DNA of 9,732 nt from Gardnerella kenyensis (GCA_003585735.1 NQOH01000002.1:174180-183911), one strand, 5' to 3'. Positions 1 to 6,156 are shown, counted from the stretch's first letter. Made by a program: numbers and translations. Notes: a model not told the origin generated them from the letters alone.

Positions 1-1
1 T

Positions 2-1066
2 CGTGTAGTTTTAGATGGTGTATTCAATCATTGTGGAATAGGCCATTGGGCTTTCCAAGATGTTGTGCGTAATGGCGAACAATCGCAATATGTTAATTGG
101 TTTTCAGTAGAGGGTTTTCCTGTAGTGTCTCATCCGGAACCCAATTATAAAACATGTTCAGGCTGTTACTATTTACCAAAATGGAATGTGTATAATCCAG
201 AAGTTCGTAGACATCACTATAACGTTGCTAAATATTGGTTAAATCGTGGTATTGATGGCTGGCGTTTAGATGTTCCATATTTCGTCAATAAAACATTTTG
301 GAAGGGTTTCCATAAGGTAGTGAAATCTTTTGGAGATGATAAATACTTAGTAGCTGAAGAATGGCGTAATCCTTCTCAATGGCTTACGCCGGAACTTATG
401 GATGGAACCATGAATTATACTGTTCGTGATTTAGTCCTAGGTTTTTGTGCTGATGAAACATTGGATGCTTATGATTTTGCAGATGGCATGAATGCTTTGT
501 ATAACGATATTCCAGAAGAACACCGCTCTTGCATGTTGAATTTGCTTGGGAGTCACGATACTGAGCGATTACTTACGCGCACAAAAGCTCATGAATATGC
601 TTGGGATACGCCTGCTGAATACGCTGAGAATTTAGCTTATGCGCTGTTATTCGCTGCTGATGGTGCTCCTATGGTGTACTACGGCGATGAAAATGGCATG
701 GAAGGAGAAAATGATCCGGGTTGCCGTGCTCCTATGATTTGGAATGAGAATGCTTGGAATTTATCTGTTCGTAAAACAGTTTGCAAATTAATGCGTCTGC
801 GTAGAGAAAATGCTACTCTCCAATACGGCAGGCAGCATGTAGCTGCTTTAGGTAGACATACTGTGTGTATTACTCGCAACTTGCCTTCGGGGCGTGCGTG
901 CTTATGCTTAGTGCATCGCGGATCTGGAGCTTACATCAATTGTGATGATTTGCCAGTGCGTATGGATCGTGCGCTATTTGGTGTGCCAAGTATAATAGGT
1001 AATCAATACCGTATGGGAGAAAAATCCATCATAATGTATGAAGGTGAAGCAGTGGGGAAGCTATGA
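2..1066 (+). CDS. GH13 alpha-glucan hydrolase, neopullulanase/cyclomaltodextrinase type (5' end outside window)
   Basis: This enzyme hydrolyses alpha-glucosidic bonds in maltodextrins, cyclodextrins or pullulan, probably in the cytoplasm after sugar uptake. The reading frame is open from base 2, so the start codon and roughly the first 200 residues of a usual 550-600 residue protein lie upstream. Counting from the first visible codon, the GH13 regions appear in order. Region I is DGVFNH at 5-10. Region II is GWRLDV with nucleophile Asp90. Region III is LVAEEW with the likely acid/base Glu119. Region IV is GSHDTE with Asp186. A GCRAPMIWN stretch near 240-250, typical of this family, follows, and then a C-terminal beta domain. 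The gene ends in an ATGA overlap with the LacI gene, so translation is probably coupled. The exact substrate cannot be read from the sequence; GH13_20 is my best subfamily guess. No signal peptide can be judged because the N-terminus is missing. Confidence 0.9.
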   Translation, partial: RVVLDGVFNHCGIGHWAFQDVVRNGEQSQYVNWFSVEGFPVVSHPEPNYKTCSGCYYLPKWNVYNPEVRRHHYNVAKYWLNRGIDGWRLDVPYFVNKTFWKGFHKVVKSFGDDKYLVAEEWRNPSQWLTPELMDGTMNYTVRDLVLGFCADETLDAYDFADGMNALYNDIPEEHRSCMLNLLGSHDTERLLTRTKAHEYAWDTPAEYAENLAYALLFAADGAPMVYYGDENGMEGENDPGCRAPMIWNENAWNLSVRKTVCKLMRLRRENATLQYGRQHVAALGRHTVCITRNLPSGRACLCLVHRGSGAYINCDDLPVRMDRALFGVPSIIGNQYRMGEKSIIMYEGEAVGKL

Positions 1067-2127
1067 ATGTTCGTAGAGTGACTATTAAGGATGTTGCAAA
1101 GAAAGCTAATGTTTCCAAGTCTGCAGTATCTTTTGCATATAATGATCCGTCAAAATTATCTGAGGCGACGGTTGAGCATATTATGCAAACTGCTGAAGAA
1201 ATGGGATATGTGCGAAGTGCAACAGCTAGAGCATTGCGCACGAATTCTTCGAATGCGTTGGGCTTGTTGCTTCCGCAAGGTATTGATACGATTTTGCAAA
1301 ATCCTTATTATTCACTTTTGATTCAAGGAATTGGGCAGGTTTGCCAGTCGGAAGGCTACACTTTGATGCTTGTTCCTCCATTAAGAGGTTCAATGTTAAA
1401 AGCTATTCCTACAGCTGCAGTAAGTGGTTTTATAATTTGCGGCTTGGAAGCTGAACGTGCAGAAGTTGTTGAAATTTTGAATAAGCATGTTCCTGTCGTG
1501 ATTGTGGATCCTGCTCAACCTATTAACGTTCCAACTGTAGAAGTCGACGATGAACATGATTTTGAAGATTTAGTAGATCGACTTATTGATTTAGGTCATA
1601 GGAATATTGGTATTGCAGCAATTGAAACGAAATCGCATACTGATTATCCGGGATGGCAAGGAATAGTTGGTAGACGCATGGCAAGTGTTGTGCGTGCGCT
1701 TAGAAAGCATAACTTATCGCCGGAAGATAAAGAGATTACCGTTATAGAAACGCCCTGCACGTATCAGGGTGGCGCTGATGTTTTTAATAAAATGTGGAAT
1801 AATACTAATCTCGAATGCAGGCCTACTGCGATTGTGTCGTTTAGTGACATTATTGCGTTGGGTGTGCTTGGAGCGGCTCAAGTGCAAGGATTACGCGTGC
1901 CTGAGGACCTTTCCATTACTGGTTATGATGATTTGCCTTTGTCTACAATTTGTACGCCACGATTAACTACGGTTCATCAGCCAATTACTTCAAAAGGACG
2001 TTTGGCTGCAGAAAGTTTGATTGATCAAATACGCTTTGATGAAGAAGCTTTGCCTGTTTCGCATAAAAAATTGGGAACTGCCTTAATTGTGCGTGAATCG
2101 GTTGGGGCAGCTCCTCTTAAGAAGTAA
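1063..2127 (+). CDS. LacI-family transcriptional regulator
   Basis: This is a sugar-responsive DNA-binding regulator of 354 residues, a normal length for the family. The N-terminal helix-turn-helix is clear: VTIKDVAKKANVSKSAVSFA at residues 6-25. A hinge helix follows (TARALRT, 54-60). From about 65 to 340 there is a periplasmic-binding-protein-like effector domain, with the family signatures GLLLPQ near 67 and GYDDLPLSTICTPRLTTV near 285-302. The ATG lies within the stop codon of the GH13 gene (ATGA). A GGGG run about 5 bases upstream, inside the enzyme's coding region, may help initiation, but coupling is the likelier mechanism. The context suggests it controls maltodextrin or alpha-glucan genes, possibly its own operon; this is inference. 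Its operator is not in the window, since the operon promoter lies upstream. Codon use (CGT/CGC arginines) matches the native genes rather than the following AT-rich block. Confidence 0.93.
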   Translation: MNVRRVTIKDVAKKANVSKSAVSFAYNDPSKLSEATVEHIMQTAEEMGYVRSATARALRTNSSNALGLLLPQGIDTILQNPYYSLLIQGIGQVCQSEGYTLMLVPPLRGSMLKAIPTAAVSGFIICGLEAERAEVVEILNKHVPVVIVDPAQPINVPTVEVDDEHDFEDLVDRLIDLGHRNIGIAAIETKSHTDYPGWQGIVGRRMASVVRALRKHNLSPEDKEITVIETPCTYQGGADVFNKMWNNTNLECRPTAIVSFSDIIALGVLGAAQVQGLRVPEDLSITGYDDLPLSTICTPRLTTVHQPITSKGRLAAESLIDQIRFDEEALPVSHKKLGTALIVRESVGAAPLKK

Positions 2128-2156
2128 TTGGCTTAATATATTTTGCAGTTTTTACC

Positions 2157-2173
2157 TAGAAGTTGCCGTCGTT
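2157..2173. repeat. Left copy of a 17-bp direct repeat bordering the acquired block
   Basis: The sequence TAGAAGTTGCCGTCGTT here matches 5201-5217 at 16 of 17 bases. The right copy is the last codons and stop of the minus-strand tautomerase gene. Read on the minus strand, this left copy also spells Asn-Asp-Gly-Asn-Phe-stop, like the tautomerase ending Asn-Gly-Gly-Asn-Phe-stop. Its position, 30 bp after the lacI stop and just before the AT-rich foreign-looking DNA, suggests an att-like duplication. No integrase is present to confirm this. Confidence 0.5.
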
Positions 2174-2190
2174 TTGATTGTTAATTCATA

Positions 2191-2219
2191 TTGTTAGTAA
2201 TCAAACAATATTATAAAAT
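2191..2219 (+). promoter_or_regulatory. Candidate promoter ahead of the Bro-N remnant
   Basis: TTGTTA (2191-2196, 4/6 to the -35 consensus) and TAAAAT (2214-2219, 5/6 to the -10 consensus) are separated by 17 bp. They lie about 40 bp upstream of the Bro-N remnant start. The surrounding DNA is very AT-rich, so a chance match is quite possible. An imperfect inverted repeat with arms TTTGATT (2173-2179) and AATCAAA (2199-2205) overlaps the -35 element and could be an operator. Confidence 0.3.
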
Positions 2220-2261
2220 TAATAGTTAAAGAGGGGATAACTGTATCTGAAGGGGATCAAT

Positions 2262-2461
2262 ATGGATAATGAAATTAAATTATTTGAGGGTAAACAAGTC
2301 CGCTCCGTTTGGAATAACGAAAAAGAAGAATGGTATTTTTCTGTAGTGGATGTGGTTGCCGTTTTGACAGATAGTAAGAATACAAGAGACTATCTAAAGA
2401 AGATGTGCAAACGCGACGAGCAGTTAGCTGCCTAGTGGGGACGAATTGTCCCCTGGTGGAA
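2262..2461 (+). pseudogene. Broken Bro-N (phage antirepressor-type) gene, N-terminal remnant
   Basis: From ATG 2262, 57 codons run to TAG at 2433-2435. The peptide begins MDNEIKLFEGKQVRSVWN and continues through WYFSVVDVVAVLTDSKNTRDYLKKM, which is the first part of a Bro-N domain as found in phage and mobile-element antirepressor proteins. Homology appears to resume one frame over at 2438-2461, reading GTNCPLVE, the stretch that normally follows YW in this family. The simplest reading is a TAT/TAC to TAG change plus loss of one G from the GGGG run at 2437-2440. The rest of the domain is missing: the frame runs straight into methyltransferase-like sequence. AAGGGGA at 2250-2256 may have been its ribosome binding site. 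Identification rests on motif memory of the family, without alignment. The 57-residue product could still be translated but would be a fragment. Confidence 0.7.
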
Positions 2462-2587
2462 ATTGGTGATGGCCTGCATGGTTTGAAGTTGCTTGAGAAA
2501 ACGTATGCAGGAAAGATTGATGTGATTTAAATAGATCCACCTTATAACGCGGGAAGCAAAGATTTTAGAGCTTCTACCAAAGTTTAA
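2462..2587 (+). pseudogene. Fragment of an adenine-specific DNA methyltransferase (type III Mod-like)
   Basis: The frame reads GDGLHGLKLLEKTYAGKIDV then Ile-stop (TAA 2528-2530) then IDPPYNAGSKDF, followed by unrelated residues and TAA at 2585-2587. This matches the region around motif IV (DPPY) of N6-adenine methyltransferases such as type III Mod subunits, where the family usually has VIYIDPPYNTG. The stop replaces the Tyr codon. Only about 40 codons survive of a protein normally 500-700 residues long, with no start and no target-recognition domain, so it is non-functional. It is joined without a gap to the Bro-N remnant in the same frame, implying that a deletion or illegitimate recombination fused two mobile-element genes. 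In the remaining 2588-2660 I see only AT-rich sequence with an open frame of about 40 codons that I do not recognise. Confidence 0.65.
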
Positions 2588-2677
2588 AATCAAAAAACGA
2601 ATAGTTGGTGTGCTGTTTAGAGCATTTATTACGAAAATAAATGTTATAAACAGTACATCAATAAAGGAGGAACTCAT

Positions 2678-3523
2678 ATGTCCAAAGTAAAAAAAGAGAT
2701 AATTGAAGCAAAGGGATTTGCTATTCAGATTTATACTGAAGACTTTAAAAATGACTATATAAGTCTTACGGATATCGCTAAGTATAAAAGTGATGAACCA
2801 AGTGATGTAATTAAAAATTGGATGAGAAGAAAAGATACAATTGAATTTCTTGGTTTATGGGAAAACTTAAACAACACGAATTTTAATTCGGTCGAATTCG
2901 ACCGAATTAAATCGGAAGCTGGATATAATTCCTTTACACTGTCCCCTAAGAAATGGGTAGAAAAAACAGACGCAATCGGAATTATCTCAAAAGGCGGAAG
3001 ATACGGTGGTGCATTTGCACATACAGATATTGCCTTTGAATTTGCTTCATGGATTTCTGCTGAATTTAAGATGTATGTAATCCAAGATTACAAAAGACTT
3101 AAGTCAGATGAAAACTCTAAGCTATCATTAGGTTGGAATCTTAATCGAGAAATTTCAAAGATTAACTACAAAATTCATACGGACGCAATCAAAGAATATC
3201 TCTTAAAAGATCTTACCAATGAACAGTTGTCTTACAAGTATGCAAGTGAAGCAGATATGCTCAATGTAGCCTTGTTTAACAAGAGAGCTAAACAGTGGCG
3301 TGAAGAAAATCCAGATCTAAAAGGTAATATGAGAGATTATGCAAGTCTGAATGAGTTGTTGGTGCTTGCAAATATGGAAAGCTATAATGCAGTTCTTATT
3401 GGTAAAGGTATGGGCCAAAAAGAAAGAATGATTGAACTTAGAAAGCTTGCCAGAACACAATTAATGTCACTGCAAAAACTTGGTGATAGTGGCATTAAAA
3501 AATTGGAAGGAAACATCAAGTAA
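2678..3523 (+). CDS. KilA-N domain protein
   Basis: This 281-residue protein has the complete KilA-N family layout. After a short leader, DYISLTDIAKYKS (26-38) opens the KilA-N DNA-binding domain, followed by IKNWMRRKDTIEFLGLWENL (45-64), KKWVEKTDAIGI (91-102) and GGRYGGAFAHTDIAFEFASW (107-126). A C-terminal part with YASEADMLNVALF, AKQWREENP and NMRDYASLNELLVLANME completes the common bacterial version. KilA-N domains occur in phage and mobile-element proteins, and the role of this chromosomal type is not established. The start is supported by a strong AAAGGAGG at 2663-2670, 7 bases before ATG. Arginine is mostly AGA and the gene is AT-rich, unlike the flanking genes, which suggests transfer from a Firmicutes-like source. 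It lies next to antirepressor and methyltransferase remnants and 151 bp upstream of the AAA ATPase gene. The gene looks intact, so it may be under selection. Confidence 0.88.
   Translation: MSKVKKEIIEAKGFAIQIYTEDFKNDYISLTDIAKYKSDEPSDVIKNWMRRKDTIEFLGLWENLNNTNFNSVEFDRIKSEAGYNSFTLSPKKWVEKTDAIGIISKGGRYGGAFAHTDIAFEFASWISAEFKMYVIQDYKRLKSDENSKLSLGWNLNREISKINYKIHTDAIKEYLLKDLTNEQLSYKYASEADMLNVALFNKRAKQWREENPDLKGNMRDYASLNELLVLANMESYNAVLIGKGMGQKERMIELRKLARTQLMSLQKLGDSGIKKLEGNIK
2882..2911. repeat. Perfect 30-bp palindrome inside the KilA-N gene
   Basis: Bases 2882-2911 equal their own reverse complement at every position, with no spacer; the left half is TTTAATTCGGTCGAA. In frame it encodes residues 69-78, FNSVEFDRIK, and the opposite strand reads the same ten residues. 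FNxVEFD is a conserved stretch of this protein family, so protein constraint explains part of it. The exact symmetry through synonymous positions could be chance, an internal operator or a cruciform site. Confidence 0.8.
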
Positions 3524-3552
3524 TTTTTGCCGATCACGCTGATTTAATAAAA

Positions 3553-3651
3553 GTTGTAAATACGCATTTATTTTAAAAGTACGCATTAAAATCTTCGCTG
3601 AAGGACGCTATAATACTATGAATAGATTTAATAAAAATGCGTATTTACAAC
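3553..3651. promoter_or_regulatory. Inverted-repeat operator-like array around the ATPase promoter
   Basis: GTTGTAAATACGCATTT at 3553-3569 and its exact reverse complement at 3635-3651 form 17-bp arms 65 bp apart. A third partial copy, TACGCATT, lies at 3580-3587 and overlaps the proposed -35 box. The arms flank the predicted promoter, one upstream of -35 and one between the transcription start and the ribosome binding site. This is the arrangement expected of a repressor with multiple or looped operators. The arms could instead fold as a long-loop RNA hairpin. The binding protein is unknown; the adjacent KilA-N protein is a candidate. Confidence 0.55.
3586..3614 (+). promoter_or_regulatory. 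Predicted sigma-70-type promoter of the AAA ATPase gene
   Basis: TTAAAA (3586-3591, 4/6 to the -35 consensus) and a perfect TATAAT (3609-3614) are 17 bp apart. Transcription would start near 3621, leaving a 5' leader of about 55 bases that contains the right operator-like arm. The ATPase gene can therefore be expressed independently of the KilA-N gene. Confidence 0.55.
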
Positions 3652-3674
3652 ATAATTTTAAATGAGGTGTATAG

Positions 3675-4976
3675 ATGGAAGTGCAAAGACCAAGATACTT
3701 AAACCAACTTATAGATAAAAAAGATAACGGAAGAGTAAAGATTATTACAGGCATTAGAAGATGTGGGAAATCATATCTTTTATTTGAATTATACAAAAAG
3801 CACCTACTCTCCTGTGGAGTAAGTGAAAATCAAATGATAATGATTTCACTCGATAGTCTGCAGAATATTAAGTACAGGAATCCAATCGAGCTGGATAACT
3901 TTTTAAGAGGTAAAATTGAAGATAATGGAATTAAGCACTATATTTTTATCGATGAGATTCAGTTTGTAGAAGAAATTCCCAATCCATATTTGGAAGGAAA
4001 TTCTTCAAAAATTACATTTGTTGATTTGGTACTAGGATTAATGAAAATACCAAATGTAGATGTGTATATTACAGGCAGTAATTCCAAAATGCTTTCATCA
4101 GATGTATTGACGCAATTTCGAGATCGTGGTGATGAAATAAGGGTGTACCCATTTTCATTTGCAGAGTTTTATTCATGTTATGAAGGGGATAAAAGAAAGG
4201 CTTTTGACGAGTATTGTCTATATGGCGGAATGCCAATGTCTGTACAGCTTAAAAGCCATGAAAAAAAGAGTGAGTATTTAAAGAATATTTTCACAAGTAC
4301 CTATATTAAAGATGTAATAGAGCGTAATAAAATCTTAAAAGACACATCTATATTGGATGATTTGCTAGATATTATATCTTCATCTATTGGCTCTTTATCT
4401 AATCCAACAAAATTAGCTAATACTTTTATGTCGGGAAAAAATATAAAGATATCGCAATTTACAGTAAGCACTTACCTAGATTATTTTATAGATGCTTTTT
4501 TAATCGAGAAAGCCAGAAGATATGACGTGAAAGGTAGAAAATATATATCATCTCCGTACAAATACTATTTTTCAGATATTGGACTTAGAAATGCAAGGTT
4601 AAATTTCAGGCAGAATGAGCAATCACATATCATGGAGAATGTAATATATAATGAACTTCGAATGAGGGGATTAAATGTAGATGTTGGTGTTGTGGAATAC
4701 AACTATAAAGATGAGAGTAAAAAAACTGCCAGAAAGAATTTAGAAGTCGACTTTGTTATAAATAGGGGAAGTAACAGATATTATATTCAATCGGCACTTA
4801 ATGTTGATACAAAAGAAAAGCAGATACAGGAAACAGAATCTTTGAGGAGAACCGGGGATTCCTTTAAGAAGGTTGTTATAGTTAGAAATAATATTGTGCC
4901 AAGATATGATGATGATGGCATTTTATATATCGGTGTAGAGGACTTTCTTTTAGATGAAGCTGCATTGGATTTATAA
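3675..4976 (+). CDS. AAA family ATPase with DUF4143 C-terminal domain
   Basis: This 433-residue P-loop ATPase has Walker A GIRRCGKS (26-33), Walker B IFIDE (90-94) and a sensor-like TGSNSKML (133-140), followed by RVYPFSFAEF (156-165). This is the standard AAA_14 order. The second half has the DUF4143 features RKYISSPYKYYFSDIGLRN and LEVDFVINRG...YYIQSA. The EVDFV/YIQ core resembles a decayed PD-(D/E)XK nuclease fold, as often noted in this group. Family members are widespread in bacteria and archaea, often in genomic islands, and their function is poorly known. The length is normal and the frame intact. ATG 3675 is preceded by GAGG at 3664-3667. AGA and ATA codons are frequent and the gene is AT-rich, matching the KilA-N gene and unlike the rest of the window. 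It has its own promoter with an inverted-repeat array. Confidence 0.9.
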   Translation: MEVQRPRYLNQLIDKKDNGRVKIITGIRRCGKSYLLFELYKKHLLSCGVSENQMIMISLDSLQNIKYRNPIELDNFLRGKIEDNGIKHYIFIDEIQFVEEIPNPYLEGNSSKITFVDLVLGLMKIPNVDVYITGSNSKMLSSDVLTQFRDRGDEIRVYPFSFAEFYSCYEGDKRKAFDEYCLYGGMPMSVQLKSHEKKSEYLKNIFTSTYIKDVIERNKILKDTSILDDLLDIISSSIGSLSNPTKLANTFMSGKNIKISQFTVSTYLDYFIDAFLIEKARRYDVKGRKYISSPYKYYFSDIGLRNARLNFRQNEQSHIMENVIYNELRMRGLNVDVGVVEYNYKDESKKTARKNLEVDFVINRGSNRYYIQSALNVDTKEKQIQETESLRRTGDSFKKVVIVRNNIVPRYDDDGILYIGVEDFLLDEAALDL

Positions 4977-5084
4977 AAATAGTTTTAGAGTTCAAGGGCA
5001 GGACTTAATAGATTAACTATGACACCACAGAAATTTTAATTAACGCAAGCGGATGTTTTGCAAAGTAACATTCGTTTGTAAAGC

Positions 5085-5117
5085 AAAAGCCTACCGTCTT
5101 GTTTGCGGTAGGCTTTT
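5085..5117. terminator. Bidirectional rho-independent terminator between the ATPase and tautomerase genes
   Basis: AAAAGCCTACCG (5085-5096) pairs perfectly with CGGTAGGCTTTT (5106-5117) across a 9-base loop. The stem has a GC-rich core and ends in a T run on either strand. It can end transcription of the ATPase gene from the left and of the minus-strand tautomerase gene from the right. The preceding 4977-5084 holds no gene. Confidence 0.88.
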
Positions 5118-5139
5118 GGTTATTTGATGGCGATTTTTT

Positions 5140-5201
5140 GCGAGTTGTGACTTGCTACGTGCGAGTTGCGACTTTCGACTTGCGATTCTCGAGTTGCGAT
5201 T
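5140..5201. repeat. Degenerate short tandem repeats downstream of the tautomerase gene
   Basis: Four imperfect units with core CGA(G/C)TTGCGA occur at 5140-5152, 5161-5173, 5176-5189 and 5190-5201: GCGAGTTGTGACT, GCGAGTTGCGACT, CGACTTGCGATTCT and CGAGTTGCGATT. Spacing is irregular (21, 15 and 14 bp). The array lies between the terminator and the tautomerase stop codon, in its 3' untranslated region. Its role is unknown. Confidence 0.7.
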
Positions 5202-5547
5202 AGAAGTTGCCGCCGTTCCAACCCCAGTCAGTGGTTGCAGTGTAACGAATATAAGTGCGGTCTTGAGGCACGCCAAGCTCGCGCTCCAAAGCTGCCATAA
5301 TCTGCTGAGTCAACTTTTCCCAAGCGGACCCTGGCACGCTGGAACCAAACACGTTCACTTCAACGTAAGCTGCAGGCTTAGAATTATCTCCTGCAAAATA
5401 AATCGGCATATTATCCTCAAATGGGCACATAAGCCAATGCTCGCTCTTGCCTGGAACTGCGCTAATCGCCTTTCCGTAAGCAGCTTTTAATGCGTCGCGC
5501 TGGGCAGGTGTTGTGCTTACAGAAACATGAGTATGAATAACTGGCAT
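5200..5547 (-). CDS. MIF-like tautomerase
   Basis: This 115-residue protein of the tautomerase/MIF superfamily catalyses keto-enol tautomerisation through an N-terminal proline. It starts Met-Pro-Val-Ile, so removal of Met would expose the catalytic Pro. GKSEHWLM at 33-40 lines up with the GK (Lys32) loop of MIF, and DRTYIRYTATTDWGWNGGNF at the C-terminus lines up with the DRVYINYYD...GWNNSTF end of MIF. The length equals that of MIF (about 115) rather than the short 60-70 residue 4-OT enzymes, so it should form a trimer. AAAGGAGCG precedes the ATG on the minus strand by 4 bases. It is divergent from the GtrA-like gene and ends at the bidirectional terminator. The natural substrate is unknown; phenylpyruvate-type substrates are common in vitro for the family. 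Native-like codon use. Confidence 0.87.
   Translation of the reverse strand: MPVIHTHVSVSTTPAQRDALKAAYGKAISAVPGKSEHWLMCPFEDNMPIYFAGDNSKPAAYVEVNVFGSSVPGSAWEKLTQQIMAALERELGVPQDRTYIRYTATTDWGWNGGNF
5201..5217. repeat. Right copy of the 17-bp direct repeat (3' end of the tautomerase gene)
   Basis: TAGAAGTTGCCGCCGTT is the partner of 2157-2173, differing at one base. It covers the stop codon and last codons of the tautomerase gene. Gene 3' ends are common integration targets, which fits an insertion of about 3 kb between the two copies. The match could also be chance helped by local composition. Confidence 0.5.
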
Positions 5548-5584
5548 AATCGCTCCTTTGCTAAATTTAGTAAGTTTTATTACG

Positions 5585-5607
5585 TAACAATTATATGTTA
5601 ATTGTTA
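5585..5607. promoter_or_regulatory. Inverted repeat in the tautomerase/GtrA divergent promoter region
   Basis: TAACAATTA (5585-5593) and TAATTGTTA (5599-5607) are perfect 9-bp arms around a 5-base spacer. The element sits in the short gap between the divergent tautomerase and GtrA-like genes. On the minus strand it contains a TATAAT-like -10 hexamer for the tautomerase, though no good -35 is visible. The symmetry suggests a dimeric regulator binding site acting on both genes. Confidence 0.45.
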
Positions 5608-5622
5608 GCCGTCGCGTGTTTA

Positions 5623-6141
5623 ATGGAAGGTATGAAAAAGCTTATTGAACAGGTTGTGAAATTCGGCATTGTTGGCATTATTGCGTTGATTATTGACGTT
5701 GCAATACTGAATTTATTGCTGCTTGTGCACTTAAATAATGTTGTTGCAGGCACTATTTCGTTTATTATTTCGCTTATTTTTAACTACATTGCCAGCATGA
5801 AGTACGTGTTTAAGCACCGCGAAGACATGGCTCGTTGGCTGGAATTGCTGATTTTCGTTATTTCTGCGGTTATTGGCTTGCTTATTAACGATGCGATTAT
5901 TTGGGCTAGCACGCTTGGAATGGCGCAAACTTTGCGCGGTACTGCAATTTACATGCTTCGCACAAACATTGGCAAGCTTATTGCAACAGTTGTTGTAGCT
6001 ATATGGAATTTTGTTATTAGAAAGTGGCTTTTGGACGACACGAAATCACAAAAACCTGGTTATGACGCCGCTAAAGACAATACTTTTGCGCATAAGCTGG
6101 GTGAGTGGTCGCTGAATCATACGCCAAAAGGTTGGAAGTAA
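5623..6141 (+). CDS. GtrA-like integral membrane protein
   Basis: This 172-residue protein of the GtrA family has four predicted membrane helices at about 14-35, 39-60, 74-97 and 116-137. The family signatures are visible: KFGIVGIIALIIDVAILNLL at the first helix, FNYIASMKYVF after the second, and WNFVIRKWLL at the fourth. A charged cytoplasmic tail follows (about 138-172). Family members are thought to help move polyprenyl-linked sugars across the membrane or otherwise act in cell-surface polysaccharide synthesis. No glycosyltransferase gene is adjacent here, so the specific role is unknown. Start choice is uncertain: ATG 5623, ATG 5632 (MKKLIEQ, closest to usual family starts but with GGAAGG only one base upstream) and TTG 5602 are all in frame. 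The histidine phosphatase gene follows after 15 bp. Confidence 0.87.
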   Translation: MEGMKKLIEQVVKFGIVGIIALIIDVAILNLLLLVHLNNVVAGTISFIISLIFNYIASMKYVFKHREDMARWLELLIFVISAVIGLLINDAIIWASTLGMAQTLRGTAIYMLRTNIGKLIATVVVAIWNFVIRKWLLDDTKSQKPGYDAAKDNTFAHKLGEWSLNHTPKGWK

Positions 6142-6156
6142 AAGTAGGAGTTAGTA

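Noticed and set aside
2432..2677. Minus-strand open frame of 81 codons over the remnant region
   Set aside because: The plus strand here carries recognisable Bro-N and methyltransferase residues, and the minus-strand peptide has no recognisable features.
3553..3651. The 17-bp inverted arms as terminal inverted repeats of a small insertion element
   Set aside because: The interval is only 99 bp, holds a consensus promoter, and has no flanking target duplication. A regulatory reading fits better.
5050..5074. Hairpin CGGATGTT/AACATTCG as a separate ATPase terminator
   Set aside because: The stem is short with a G-U pair and only TTT follows. The much stronger terminator at 5085-5117 explains termination.
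5152..5490. Plus-strand open frame of 112 codons opposite the tautomerase gene
   Set aside because: It is the antisense shadow of a well-supported MIF-like gene, with no ribosome binding site and no family features.
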